From Roridomyces roridus (lineage: Eukaryota; Basidiomycota; Agaricomycetes; Agaricales; Mycenaceae), in the NCBI GenBank assembly GCA_029378245.1, contig JARKIF010000025.1:744001-808000 (forward strand): a stretch of 64,000 nucleotides of DNA. The letters are read 5' to 3'. The position numbers were made by a program, and so were the translations under genes. The notes beneath the pieces were generated by a model. The model saw nothing but the letters and a program-made list of their open reading frames with translations, did no database searches and was not told where the DNA came from. Shown here one piece after another: positions 32,338-43,498 of this stretch (position 1 is the first letter of the stretch; every line of letters starts with the position of its first letter).

Positions 32338-33660
32338 TTAGTAAATCTCCTCCTCTTCCTCTTCCTCAACCCGCTCCCCAAGAGCCCTAAAAAACCCGTT
32401 CGAGTCTGCTTCCACCCGCGCGAGGTGCTCTTCCACCGCCTCATCAAACAACGCTCCATCCAGCTTCAGCTGAACAGAATGGAGAGTCGGGAACGCGCCA
32501 TTGGACTCGCCACGATGGGCCAAAAGCGAGTCGACCAACTGCACGAGTTCAGCTCCGTCCACTTCGTCGCTGCAGCCGGATATCTCCAATGTAGTGAGCC
32601 GAGGGAGGGTCAAGCCGAACGGTGCCGCGAATACAGGCAAGACATGCGGCATATCATCGAGCACGAGCGTCTCCAGCGTCGGCGTCACACATCGGAGAAG
32701 CACGACGAGCTCCTCTGGGATGGTATCCAGCCCGCTCATCGCAAGATGAAGTAATTGGAAGGGGGAGTCCTCGTGGAGCTCGAGGATGATGGGCACGGGG
32801 TCCCACAGCAACGCGTGTTCCGGCTGCGCGGAGGAGAGGGCGAGGGAATCCAAGAGCGGAAACCGAAGCCGTTCGAGGATGTCCCCGAGACAGTCCGCCG
32901 CCGTCGTGTAATCCAACGACCGGAGTGCAGGCATGATGTGAACGGGACGCGTGCGGACCTCGCCCGTTTCCTCCACTTCCTCCACGTGAAGGTCCTCAAG
33001 GAGAGAACACTGGATGAGCATGTCGTAGAGCGCCATGTCTTGGATAGGGGTGACCAGCGTGAGAGAGGTTAGTTGATGGAGTGGGAGGTTGGGGATGCGC
33101 GCAGGGAGGAGGGTGTTCTGCACGGTGAGGGAGAAGGTCCGCAGAGAGGGACAGGAACTGAGAAAGATTTCTCCCAGGGCCAGCAATTCAGACGGCTCCT
33201 CGCAATCGTCTGTCATGGTAATGTCGAGCGAGGCGAGGAGGGGGAATTTTGGCATGTCTGGGGCGTGTGGAACGACGTCACCGCGTTGAACAGCGAGGAC
33301 GAGGTTCTCCAGCCTGTCCTGGACGTCCAAAAGCGGTTGGTATTCGAGGACGGCCTCTGGAGCGTGCTCCGGACGACTGATCATGTCGATTATGACAGAC
33401 ACCGGGAGACCGTCCGAGCGTGAGAGGATTGTCGATATGATTTCGCTGTTCAACGAAGGGGATTTGGAGCGGTGAAAATAGGGCTGTGTCCAGAGCAGCG
33501 GCGTACTGTTGCAGATGGCGTGCCACCGCGGACAGACACGACTGAGCAGGAAAATCGCGTCGATCTCGGCCAGTGGGCTAAAAGATGCGATGAAAAGTCG
33601 GAAGATGACCTCGAGAATTTCGGGGGGCAGATGTCCGATGGGACTGTTGTCGATATCCAT
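32338..33660 (-). CDS. F-box protein, inverted paralog of 24788-26110 (440 aa)
   Basis: Single exon on the minus strand. I use the ATG at 33660 (MDIDNSPIGHLPPEI) because it matches the start of the paralog in place and gives the same 440-residue length. The F-box (LPPEILEVIFRLF, then SRVCPRWHAICNSTPLLWTQ) is followed by leucine-rich-type segments. The block WTQPYFHRSKSPSLN is identical in both. The C-terminus is a Glu run ending EEEIY. Presumed SCF adaptor; substrate unknown. The two intact frames suggest both copies are under selection or the duplication is fairly recent. Confidence 0.85.
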   Translation of the reverse strand: MDIDNSPIGHLPPEILEVIFRLFIASFSPLAEIDAIFLLSRVCPRWHAICNSTPLLWTQPYFHRSKSPSLNSEIISTILSRSDGLPVSVIIDMISRPEHAPEAVLEYQPLLDVQDRLENLVLAVQRGDVVPHAPDMPKFPLLASLDITMTDDCEEPSELLALGEIFLSSCPSLRTFSLTVQNTLLPARIPNLPLHQLTSLTLVTPIQDMALYDMLIQCSLLEDLHVEEVEETGEVRTRPVHIMPALRSLDYTTAADCLGDILERLRFPLLDSLALSSAQPEHALLWDPVPIILELHEDSPFQLLHLAMSGLDTIPEELVVLLRCVTPTLETLVLDDMPHVLPVFAAPFGLTLPRLTTLEISGCSDEVDGAELVQLVDSLLAHRGESNGAFPTLHSVQLKLDGALFDEAVEEHLARVEADSNGFFRALGERVEEEEEEEIY

Positions 33661-34040
33661 GCTGTTATTGTGGTCAGCGTTCGCAACAGATTCAAGTGAA
33701 TCGACCACGTACGATTATTTCAAGAAATGCGGGGGACGGAGGAGAGTTGGTGGAAAGCCCTCAAGTCACTCGGCACTTATATAGGTCCCTCAGACAATGC
33801 GTGGCCAGAGGTCACTGAATTTCCATTTGAGGCTGAAGCATGAACCCGCACAATTGTTCGCCGCGAGAACAAAGCAGTGTACCGCCTGGGAGCAGTGATA
33901 GGGCTTGGGCCAGCCATTGTTCCTGAGTCGACGCGGGGGCCAGTATCTTGGATGCGAACACGTGCAAGTCCCTGGCAATCGGGGTATAACAATGGCACAA
34001 TGACGAAAGCAAGAAAGGGAGCAGCTGGCAGGGGCGCGAC
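32338..34040 (-). repeat. Inverted duplicate pair, right copy (F-box gene plus promoter)
   Basis: Minus-strand copy of 24430-26110. Upstream matches include the TGGCCACGCATTGTC and GACCTATATAAG area and a TTGTTCTCGCGGCGAACAAT-type run. Confidence 0.8.
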
Positions 34041-34297
34041 ATGGAGAGGGAATCCGATGTATCGTCATGTCGGTGGAATACTTAGTGACAGTCAGTCCTG
34101 AGTCAGCTGGACAGGAACAGCCGTACTGACAAAGGGCGGGCAAGTGCGGGTGGAGGGTGCTAGCGCTCGGCCGGAAATCATAGACGCGCGGCGGAAAGCG
34201 ATTCGGATTTCTCGACGCAGATGCAGGAGAGCTCGTGATTGGCCCAAGAATTTGTCGCACGGTCGGCAATCAAAATCCCGTCTTGCTTCCTACGACC
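33661..34297. promoter_or_regulatory. Promoter of the inverted F-box gene, then intergenic
   Basis: The CTATATAAG box (minus strand) lies near 33780, about 120 bp from the start codon. The stretch from 34040 to 34297 shows nothing recognisable. Confidence 0.5.
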
Positions 34298-35755
34298 ATG
34301 CAGCCTGAGCGACGCCGCGAACTGCGACAACAGCTGTACGAGCTCAACGAAAGCGTCTCTCAAGCCAACAATGCCGACGCTCTCGACGACCTCCGCAGCA
34401 GGCGCTCCAACATCCTTTCCGAGCTCAATCTCGTCACCTATCCCGTCCTCAGTGCTCACCCTGGCCCCCGAAATCACTGCTGAAATTTTCCAGTGGTGTT
34501 TCGACGCATACCCATCCTTTGGCTATAACAGCACACCACTGCTTCTTATCTGCGTCTGCCGGTACTGGAGGGACGTGGCTTTGTCCACCCCCGCGCTGTG
34601 GGACACGATCTGGTTTCTGCGCGATCCTATCATCCAAACGCACTATCCCGCGCTCGAATCGTGGCTCAAACGTTCCGGCACTCGTCCTATTACTCTCGGT
34701 ATTCACTACGTCGCTTATGAATCCTCCGCTCACCTGGACATGCTCATTCATAACCACGCCTCGCGATTGCAGTACCTGCAGTACACGACCTCCAAAGGGG
34801 CCCTCCGCACTCCGGATCCAGTTCCATTATTGCCTGTGCTCGAAACTCTTCGTATCTTCATCTTCTGCCGCGCAGACAGGAACGAGGGCCCCATCCAGAT
34901 ATTCAAACCCTACGCCGCTCCCGCCCTTCGTCATCTGGCACTCAAGTCGTTGTCGCCCTCGCTGCTCTAGACCATACCGTGGGGGCAATTGACGACGCTG
35001 GAGCTAGCGCAGGCGTCCCGCGCGGAATGCATCCAGGCTCTTCGGCAGGCGCCGGCCCTCCAGGAGTTCAAGCGCCAAGATACCTTTGATCTCAGAAACG
35101 AGGCGATGCCAGAAGCAGGAGAACCACAACTGCATCACTCTTCCCTCGTGTCTCTCACCGTATCCACTCAACGGCACGACGAGAGCATCCTACCCCTCCT
35201 CGCCGTTCCGGCCTTGGAGAAACTGAGCATCCAAGCGTGAGCATCCAAGCGAGGTGCTGGCCCGGCCTCGATAGAAGTATCATCCCATTCCTGTCTCGTG
35301 TATCTCACACACTGCGATCCTTCGCAGTCAGACTGTCGCCCACCGCTCCTGTGCATTGGTTCCACCACCTTACGGCGCTCACGACGTTGGAACTCACCGT
35401 CCCAGGGCCGCACATCAACATCAACAGAGAGTTCCGGCCTGATATCATTCATGCGTTGGGCCGGCGTACCTCGCCCGACTTTGTACCTCGCCTCCGGACG
35501 TTCGTCCTCTCGGAGGCGCTGTCGGATCGGGTGGGTGATACGCTCCTCCAGGCGCTTGATTCCAGATGCGAGTCGTCCTCCTCCGACGCAGATGCAGGGC
35601 ACGCTCGGCTCGAATCCTTCAGTCTCTTTTGGCCTGCGTATCGGCTTGATCCTACCGATGGTATGCCGCTGGTGAATGTCCCGGCCTTGCGTGCGTTGGC
35701 TGCGCGGGGGATGCGGATTCACATCGGGACGCGTGCGCAGAATAGCTTTTGTTGA
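34298..35755 (+). pseudogene. F-box pseudogene with three visible lesions
   Basis: The start codes for a coiled-coil-like leader (MQPERRRELRQQLYELNESV) typical of a second F-box family of agarics. The F-box follows in another frame: VLTLAPEITAEIFQWC, then LLICVCRYWRDVALSTPALWDTI. The shift comes from about seven extra bases (AGTGCTC) near 34451. Farther on, an in-frame TAG near 34968 interrupts SPSLL before TIPWGQLTTLEL. A 14-bp tandem duplication (TGAGCATCCAAGCG twice, about 35225-35252) shifts the frame again before SIIPFLSRVSHTLRSF. The remaining sequence is otherwise protein-like to the TGA at 35755, so inactivation is recent. Confidence 0.85.
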
Positions 35756-36300
35756 ACGTGGGGAATAGCTGTGATAGATGTGCATATGAGTACGGGTTCG
35801 TGTCATTTCGACTGGGTTTATCGAGTCGCTGACCCAACGACTCAGGTACAGGCTCTCTAGATCGTGCTGAAGCTCAAGGCACCGTACGCTCAACGTGTTG
35901 AATGTCCCCGTTACGATGTTACCTCACTGAATGTCCCAATTTTTTTCGGACTTGTCTCGATATTTCAAGGCCACTGCTGTTATTTAACATATGCACAATG
36001 TCATCTAGAGTATTGTTCCTCAAAAACTCTTTCTATAGCCTCCGCTTCCTCGCACGACGCCGTCCGAGTTCAAAATCTCCTTGGATGTTGTCAAGTGCCG
36101 TCCATACTTGAGTCATATACCCTCTGTCCGTGACATGCTCCAGGATCTAAGCCGGAACTCGGTGGACAGGAATTTCTGGGAAAAAACCCAAGGTTCAAAA
36201 AGAAAGTCTCGGAAGCCTGTTCTGATCCGATTCTCACACAAGGACAAATATCAACAGCCTTTGTCAGCAGTGCCTCGTGTTCTCTTTGTCTCCCACCACC
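35756..36300. other. Intergenic; promoter of the MYND gene
   Basis: No gene is recognised, and no clear TATA box was found. Confidence 0.35.
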
Positions 36301-37665
36301 ATGTCTTTCCCAGGATTCGGGCTGGAGGGCGTCAAGGGTATTGGAGGAGGCACGATCTCAAAGGAGTCAGAGTACAAGTGCGCCTCACTTGCCACAAGTT
36401 GCGCCCATGCAAAGCATCTGAAACCCCCGAAGCTACAGACGCGCACACGAGCTACTCAAAGAACGCAAAACGAAAGAGGCCATTCCGTTCCTCGTCAAGG
36501 CCATCGAGGACCCCAACAATCTCGATGCTTGTGTAGCTCTGTCGTCTACTATGCCGACGCCTGACGCTCAGATCGGGTTCTTGACGACATCGGAGGCCAT
36601 CGGTGTGTTACCATGATCGCTTGAAGCGATAATGGCATTGAGCTTTTCTCCAGGCCGTACGCACTTGAAACGCTTCCTGGGACCCGACTGCTTCGAATTG
36701 ACGTCCAGGCAGGGCGCCCCAAACTTCTGGGGAATCCTCGCCACCCGCCCATACATGCGACTCCTTTCAATGCTGACTCGTACCTATATCAGCTCACAAC
36801 GCTGGCAAGAGGCAGCGTACGACTCCCATGACTACTCGTTACATGCGACTCATTTCTCCCTGACAGAGCGACTAACATCGAGATCCTCCGCCTCTGCGAA
36901 TCAGACAACCTGGGACACCAGGGATGGATGGGTCCGCTCCTACTACATGCCGGACGGCCTGTGGACGCCCTCTACTTTGCCCGGGCATGGCTGGAGAGCG
37001 GTGGACCGCCCCGTGGATCCGAGGTTGACTTTGCTCCCCCGAATCGCGCGGCGATGACGCCCGAGGAGCTAGAGGATGTTACCAACCCATTCATGAACCT
37101 GCAGACGATTTACTCCGCTGCCCTCGCAGCCTTCACTGTGGATGGCGACTCCGAGCTCGCAAGGCAGTACCTCCATCTCGCTGTCTCCAAATTTCCGGCG
37201 GTGTTGATCAAAGTGCTGGGCAAGTTCAAGGAGCGCGGTACGTGGTGTTCAATCTGTATTTATTGATGGTGTTTATCCTCCAGTAGTCGACGTAGACACC
37301 CACGCGACGCGGACCATCAACGGGCTCGAGGATGCTCGAGACCATCTGTGGCTCGCGCAGGGCCTCTGGTCGCAGCCGGGTCCGTGGGATTGGATCAGCA
37401 ACGACCCCGTCGTGAAGGATCATGTCTTTCGTCCATGCAGTGATCCTTCCTGCAAAAAAAAGGAAGAGCGCATTGCGCAGTGGCAGAAGTGCGCGGGGTG
37501 TAAGCAGGTGGGTTTCCCATCGTTCTCTCATGTCGCCTCTCTGTGACGACGTAGGACTGGTATTGCTCGCGAGCGTGTCAGAAGGCACATTGGTGCGACC
37601 ACAAGGAGGAGTGCAAGCAGAGGCAAAGATTGGCCAACGTAGATTTGACGGGCTTGGTGTGGTAA
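36301..37665 (+). CDS. MYND-type zinc-finger protein, six exons
   Basis: Exons run from ATG at 36301 (MSFPGFGLEGVKGIGGGTIS) through in-phase introns to TAA at 37663-37665. The middle part (FLGPDCFE, GAPNFWGILATRPYMRLL, NLGHQGWMGPLLLHAGRP) is a helical, repeat-like region found in many basidiomycete MYND proteins. The C-terminus holds the MYND finger: CSDPSCKKKE, QKCAGCKQDWYCSRACQ and HWCDHKEEC give the Cys and final His/Cys ligands. MYND fingers mediate protein-protein contacts; the partner is unknown. The last intron splits the finger after GCKQ. No lesions are seen. Confidence 0.85.
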
Positions 37666-37815
37666 GATGTCGAATGTAAGTTTCTTGGAACAAATTGCAT
37701 GAGTTGATGCGCCTGGTCGGTTTCCGAGACCGAAACCCTGCATTTTACATTGAACATTCTTGCTTCCCCCTCAATCTTAGTCAATAAGGTTGGAAGCTCA
37801 TCCGGCTTATGGTAG
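37666..37815. other. Short intergenic stretch
   Basis: Nothing is recognised apart from the 3' flank of the MYND gene. Confidence 0.3.
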
Positions 37816-37884
37816 GTCCCATTTCATAGGAAAATTGACTCTTGAGCCTGCAGGTCACCAGCGGTTCGAATCCGCTCTGGGACC
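37816..37884 (+). other. tRNA-like sequence, probably degenerate
   Basis: GTCCCAT at 37816 pairs at six of seven positions with CTGGGAC at the 3' end, and AGCGG-TTCGAAT-CCGCT is a perfect T-arm. The D-arm and anticodon arm do not fold convincingly, so this is a tRNA relic or part of a tRNA-derived repeat rather than a working gene. Confidence 0.35.
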
Positions 37885-40331
37885 CAGCCTGAATCGGAAG
37901 AATTCACCGTTTTTGTTCTCGGGGAGAAAGAAACCAAGTGCAAGGAATTTCAAACCCCTGCTGTGAGCTGTCCATGCGTCTACAGCAGCACGAACCTGAC
38001 TGATTGTGATATCACGTGCTTTTGGTTGAAAACATGAAATGTTTCATGGCCGGCCAACCCTCGCCCACCTGTATTTTAAAAAGAGCAAGACAATAAATCG
38101 GAAAAATACGGTCTCCTATCCAACTCATAGCACTGCGCATGCTTGGATTCAAACCAGGATCAATGGTCGGCATAAGCCTAAGGCAATTCGGATGTGCCTG
38201 ACTGTCACGATTTTTGACGACACCGGTTTACATTAGTAACTACTGGAAAAGAACAAGGATGCGAGCTCACAGCACCGCAGGCATGCAAGTTTCAACAGCG
38301 CGAGCTCTCGATTTAGGCGTACGGATATAACCCGCAATGTTCGAGTTAGATGACTCCAAGTCTAAGGCCCTGTCTAAATCCGAGCCAGAAACATCCGGGG
38401 GAATGGATCTGAAGAAGCCATTCATCGCAGCAGCATTTGGAGTGGGCCTGGCATGATTGCGAGGAGGGGGGGTGAGGTCGCCGGGGACGGTACGCATATA
38501 ACCCCACAAAAACTGTCCTCTCGGCAGACGCAAGACCCTCTCTGGATTCGAAACAGACGAAGCATTAGCATTTGGAGAGGCACGATGCGTGGAGGGATTC
38601 ATTCTGGGCAAGGTTGCCCGGGTTTGGGGGTTGCCGCACTGGAGTCGCTTGGTTGCGATGAGGGAGGTCAGGTTCAGGGCGAGTCCCGATCATGACAAAC
38701 AGGAGATGCATTATATTTATCTAGACGACGGAAAATATTTTGGAACATCCTGCCACTTATACCTATACTTGCCCCTCACGGCATTCCGAATCGTCCCAGT
38801 TAACCTGAAACCGCCAGAGCCGCCTAGTTCCTAGTCCCATCTATGACTTGACCGCCCGATTCCAGGCACGTGTATGGAATTTCTGTGGGGAAAGTGTTGC
38901 AGCACCCAATACTTCCCGGATTCCTGGCCTTGACATCGCGCCCGCGCAGATTGGATAGTGTCACTCAATTCTCTCGCGCGGTACCGCAGCCTGATGTCCG
39001 TTCAACTTCCGCCATTGCATGATCAGCGAGACCAGTTCGGAACACCCAGGAGAAGTCGACATACGAGGAGGCCTGAGGTGCGGCGTTCACACATTCGGAC
39101 ATGAATGAATGATGCGAAGAAGAGGATCTCGCCACCAACAACTGAATCCTGATTCTGCAAACGATTGAATGCGAGATGTCTGCAATGGCGTATTAATAGC
39201 GCATCGAATTCAACTTTCCACCGCAGTTTAAGGCGCCGCAAATGAGGCTCAGGTATGTAGCCGTGGTAAATGTTGTCCCGAGTACTTCGGATGTAGCATT
39301 CTAGAACGAGGGTCCAGCGGTTGTGATCGTTGAACTTACTCACCTTCGGTGAACTTTGCGGGAAGCCTCCGTCGATGACGGTCGTGACAAGAAACTGAAT
39401 ACATTCCGTGTGGGTTCCGAAATGTGGAATCTGGATGAGAAACGTGTTCCTTCGAGGTCTTGCGTCAAAGGGCTTTGGTATGAAGTATCCATGGCATCGG
39501 AAATAGGTTTTCAATGTGTTCCATTTGCGCAAAATGCTACAGTCTATGCGTGCCTGGAACGTTCAAAGTTGAATCCGGGCGGCGCGGGCGGTATCCATTT
39601 GTTCTGTTCTGGCCGTGAGCATACAGGCGAGGTTTGAAACGACGTAGGCCCGAAAATAGCCGCGGTTAGCTTGATTGGTGCATATTTTTCTCGGAGTTAC
39701 CGAGTGTATCACTGGGAAAGCCGCAGAAGGTGCGTTCGGGAATCGGCGCCACAAAAGATGAAAGCGGGATCGAATGTCGTTTCATCGTATCCGTTAGGCT
39801 AACCCAGGATCACTAGATTTCCGGTTGAAATGCATCCAGGGCCTGGGGAGAAGTCGGAGTCGGACGGTGGTGATGGTCAGGAGCAAGGGATGACTTGAGG
39901 ATGACTCACATCGCCAAACAGCAACAAGCATGATCGCTCTTGCTTCCTCCCTCCATCTAGTTTTTCTGCGCTGATTTCGACGGTAAACGGTGGCTTCATG
40001 GATGTACAAGTCAGACATTAACGTGTGGCTGACTGTCCCCAGGTTTCAGGAACGACAGACGTGCATCCACAAATGCGAAATTAATCGTAGAATCATTTAT
40101 CAGTGTGTCGCCCATTCACCACCCATTCACTTCATCATTAAGCTTGTTCACAGTTCCAGGCAACTCCCGGCGAACGACATCAACAGGCTCGCATCATGGA
40201 CAAGACGGCGTGATTGCTCCGCACTCCTCGTTATTCTTGGAACTCTAATATCACATTTCCGGTCAGGATTCTTACCATGGGATCCTAATATTGGGTCTCG
40301 GAATTTCCCCAAAACAAGGACCTCCGTTCTG
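37885..40331. other. Long intergenic stretch without a recognised gene
   Basis: T-arm-like scraps occur at about 38145 and 38530 (CTGGATTCGAA type). A 169-codon minus-strand frame at 39532-39023 has no motif and overlaps other equally long frames, so I do not call it. No other structure was found. Confidence 0.4.
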
Positions 40332-40338
40332 TATAAAA
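40332..40338 (+). promoter_or_regulatory. TATA box of the laccase gene
   Basis: TATAAAA at 40332-40338, 42 bp before the laccase start codon. Confidence 0.6.
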
Positions 40339-40379
40339 GCTGCGATGCACGGTGCCTTACCCAGGATCTCTAGTTTTCG

Positions 40380-42879
40380 ATGATTCTCTCAGTCGCCTTC
40401 GTCCCTCTCTCCCTTGCATGGGGAACACTGGCTGCGATCGGCCCCAACACCCCGTTGACGATCTCAAACAAGGTCATCTCCCCTGATGGCTTCTCTAGAT
40501 CGTACGTTCGCCCTGTGTCCTCCCTCAATCACACGTTGAACTCGCAAACAGGTCTGTCCTCGCCGATGGCGTGTTCCCCGGCCCTCTCATCCGGGGGAAC
40601 AAGGGAGATACATTCCAGCTCAACGTGATCGACCATCTCACGGACAGCACCATGCTCAAAAGCACCAGTATTGTCCGTGCACATTCCTTCTCAACTCGAC
40701 ATTCTCTAAACGATCCACAGCATTGGCACGGCTTCTTCCAGGCTGGCACGAACTGGGACGATGGACCCGCCTTCGTCACGCAGTGCCCCATCGTTCCGGG
40801 CAACTCCTTCCTCTACGACTTCGCCGTTCCGTGAGTGAAAACATCTCCCTTGTTTACGGACTTTCTGATCCTAGTCATAGGGGTCAAGCAGGCATGATGT
40901 CCCGTAATCCTCCGCCCTCTTGTGTACTGACAGTGGGTGAATATAGGCACGTTCTGGTACCACAGCCATTTAGGTACGCGTGCTTCGTGGTCCCAATCAG
41001 TTAATCGGTCTCTCATCTTTCTTTCAGCGACACAATACTGTGATGGCTTGCGCGGGCCATTCGTCGTGTACGATCCGAATGATCCGCAGAAGCATTTGTA
41101 CGGTGAGCGAAAGTTTCGAATTCAGGGTGGTGCCCCGAGCTGACGGGCCTTCGCTACAGATATCGACGACGGTTTGTTCAACATATGTGTATGTCATCTG
41201 CTGTTATAACGACCCGCCGCACAGAGTCCACCGTGATCACCTTGGCTGACTGGTATCACTTCCCGTCTCCCTCGGCACCCTTGATCCCGACCTTCAATTC
41301 AACTCTGAGTACGCGCCTTTGTGTAGATGTCGTTGGTACTGATGCTCCCGCCACCAGTCAACGGCCTGGGTCGCTATGCAGGCGGACCTTCCTCTCCTTT
41401 GGCGGTCATCAGTGTCACACACGGCAAGCGCTATAGATTCCGCCTGGTTTCTACCTCATGTGACCCGAATTGGGTATTCAGGTAATTAGCATGATGTTTT
41501 CACCTGCTACATGGGTTCTGAATTCCTGTCTAGCATCGACGGACACACTTTTACCATTATCGAAGTCGACGGAGTCAACACCAAGCCCCTCACCGTCGAC
41601 TCTATCCAGATCTTCGGTGCGACTTCATCCTGAAGCCTTTCCACTTTCTAACACGAATGCTTTCAGCGGGCCAACGCTATTCCTTCGTCCTCACCGCCAA
41701 CCAAGCTGTCTCCAACTACTGGGTCCGCGCCCAGCCGAACCTTGGCAACACGGGCTTTGCCAACGGCATCAACAGCGCCATCCTTCGATACGCCGGCGCG
41801 CCCAACGCGAATCCCACGACCACCGCCTCTACCTCGAGCAACCCTTTGATTGAAACGAACCTTCACCCGCTGGTGAACACGGCTGTTCCAGGCGCGCCGC
41901 ATCCCGGTGGAGCGGATGTGAATTTGAACTTGCAGATCACGTTCACGGGGACGCAGTTGGCTGTTAACGGTGTTGTGCGTCCCTTGTATTTCTTTCCTTT
42001 CTTCGATGAATGAACGAGAGTCGAACAGCCCTTTGTGCCGCCGACGGCTCCGGTGCTGCTTCAGATTTTGTCCGGCGCTCACTCTGCTGCGGATCTGTTG
42101 CCGCCTGGAAGTATATACGAGCTTCCGCCCAACAAAGCGATCGAGATCAGCATCCCGGGTGGATCACCTGGTGCTCCAGTGAGTCACCCAAACTTCCCAC
42201 TCTCATCTATTCTGACTGGGCTATTCCAGCACCCTTTCCATCTACATGGCGTACGTCGATTCCGTCGTTCTCCGTACAGATACTGAAGTGCTGCTGTTCA
42301 GCACAACTTCCACGTGGTCCGGAGTGCCGGGAATTCAACCTACAACTACAATAATCCGGTTCGTCCCTACTCATACTCCACGAAAGCTGACTGACTATTC
42401 CTTTGTGGGGCAGGTTATCAGAGACGTAGTTTCGACTGGTCCTCTAGCCACGGATAATACGACCTTCCGGTAAGCACTAAATTCCACTTCTACTCCTTTC
42501 AAGCATACCTACATACGCGTAGATTCTTCACCGACAATGCCGGGCCTTGTAAGCCCTTGTCAATACGGTGGGAGAGCAAAGGCTGATTCCTCGTTTGCAG
42601 GGTTCCTCCACTGTCACATCGACTGGCATTTACAGATGTGAGTACTCATCTCTAGATCTCCTCGCCATTCAATACGGCGGTTTCTTTCGATTTCTGACCC
42701 GAGATATCTTCCCATCAGCGGGTTGGCCGTCGTCCTCGCTGAAAACATCCCCAAGATCGCAACGGAGCACCCGCCTCGTGAGCAGCCATTCCATACCTTT
42801 CGAATTGAACTGATGCCCTGCGTTATCAGCTGCGTGGGACCAACTCTGCCCGCTTTACAACGCCAGTGCTAAGGACTAG
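40380..42879 (+). CDS. Laccase, secreted multicopper oxidase, about 19 exons
   Basis: ATG at 40380 starts a signal peptide ([21 protein letters not shown]). Spliced sequence carries all four copper signatures: [24 protein letters not shown] with [18 protein letters not shown] and [12 protein letters not shown]. The residue after the last His-x3-Gly is Leu, the axial ligand type of higher-potential laccases. The enzyme oxidises phenols outside the cell, reducing oxygen to water, and serves in lignin and pigment chemistry. The model ends [16 protein letters not shown] at TAG 42877-42879. It needs two very small exons, 11 nt (about 40895-40905) and 12 nt (ATATCGACGACG near 41159), and one GC-AG intron after the 11-nt exon. 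The frame is otherwise clean, so it appears functional. Confidence 0.9.
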
Positions 42880-43126
42880 GCTGTTGCGTATCTGGAACAA
42901 GCTCTAATTCAATACCATCTGGCCTTTGCTGGATAGAAACTAAACACGTATCTTCACTTCATTTCGCTCTTCACCGTATCTTGGTTTCACATAATGTAAA
43001 GACTGGTTGGGTATTGTGGTGTATTAGCAGTGTAATTCAATTATTCTGAATGTACAGGTCCATGTTCGCAAATGCAACATCCGTCCCTCTGTTCGTGCTA
43101 CCCCCTCCCCCCATCAATCCAACTAT
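42880..43126. other. Convergent 3' ends of the laccase and the cysteine-rich gene
   Basis: The two genes end facing each other 247 bp apart. No obvious terminator structure is seen. Confidence 0.4.
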
Positions 43127-43498
43127 TCACGAAGAAACCATTCCTGCCGTGGCTCCGGGCTGCTGTGCGATTGCCGGGGCCACCGAATTTTGGAGTCCCA
43201 TGTCGACAGGAGTGCCAAATCCGAAACATGCTGCAGTGGAGGGTCAAGTCAGTGCGTGACGGTGACGAGCATCGCAGAAGGGACGTACAGAATAAGCCCC
43301 AATTGCCTGTGTGTGCATTTGAGGATTGAGCATCGCTGGGAGTGGGTACGTACCAACGGCGCATCCATTCCAGCAGTTCGGGTCGCAACAACACCCCAAG
43401 CAATCGGGATCGCAACAGCTCGGGTCGCAGTCACAGTTGCAGCAATTGGGGTCGCAGCAGATGCACAGACACTCGATGCAGGCCGGGTCGCAGTCCAT
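43127..43498 (-). CDS. Cysteine-rich CDPxC-repeat protein (88 aa)
   Basis: Minus-strand exons 43498-43354, 43306-43289 (18 nt) and 43230-43127 join in phase. The first 48 residues hold 18 cysteines, arranged as five C-D-P-x-C units with extra Cys pairs (CDPAC, CCDPNCC, CDPSCC, CDPDC, CCDPNC). There is no signal peptide. The C-terminal 40 residues lose the cysteines (CFGFGTPVDMGLQNSV, then AQQPGATAGMVSS). The density of cysteine suggests metal binding like a metallothionein, but the CDPxC spacing is not one I know from that family. It converges on a copper enzyme gene, which makes copper handling an appealing guess, not a conclusion. If the 18-nt exon is wrong, the C-terminus changes but the repeat does not. 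Confidence 0.65.

Noticed and set aside
38267..38611. 114-codon minus-strand frame
   Set aside because: Overlaps a tRNA T-arm-like repeat piece; no motif and low-complexity composition.
39023..39532. 169-codon minus-strand frame
   Set aside because: No recognisable domain, no splice partners, and overlapping frames of similar length on the other strand.
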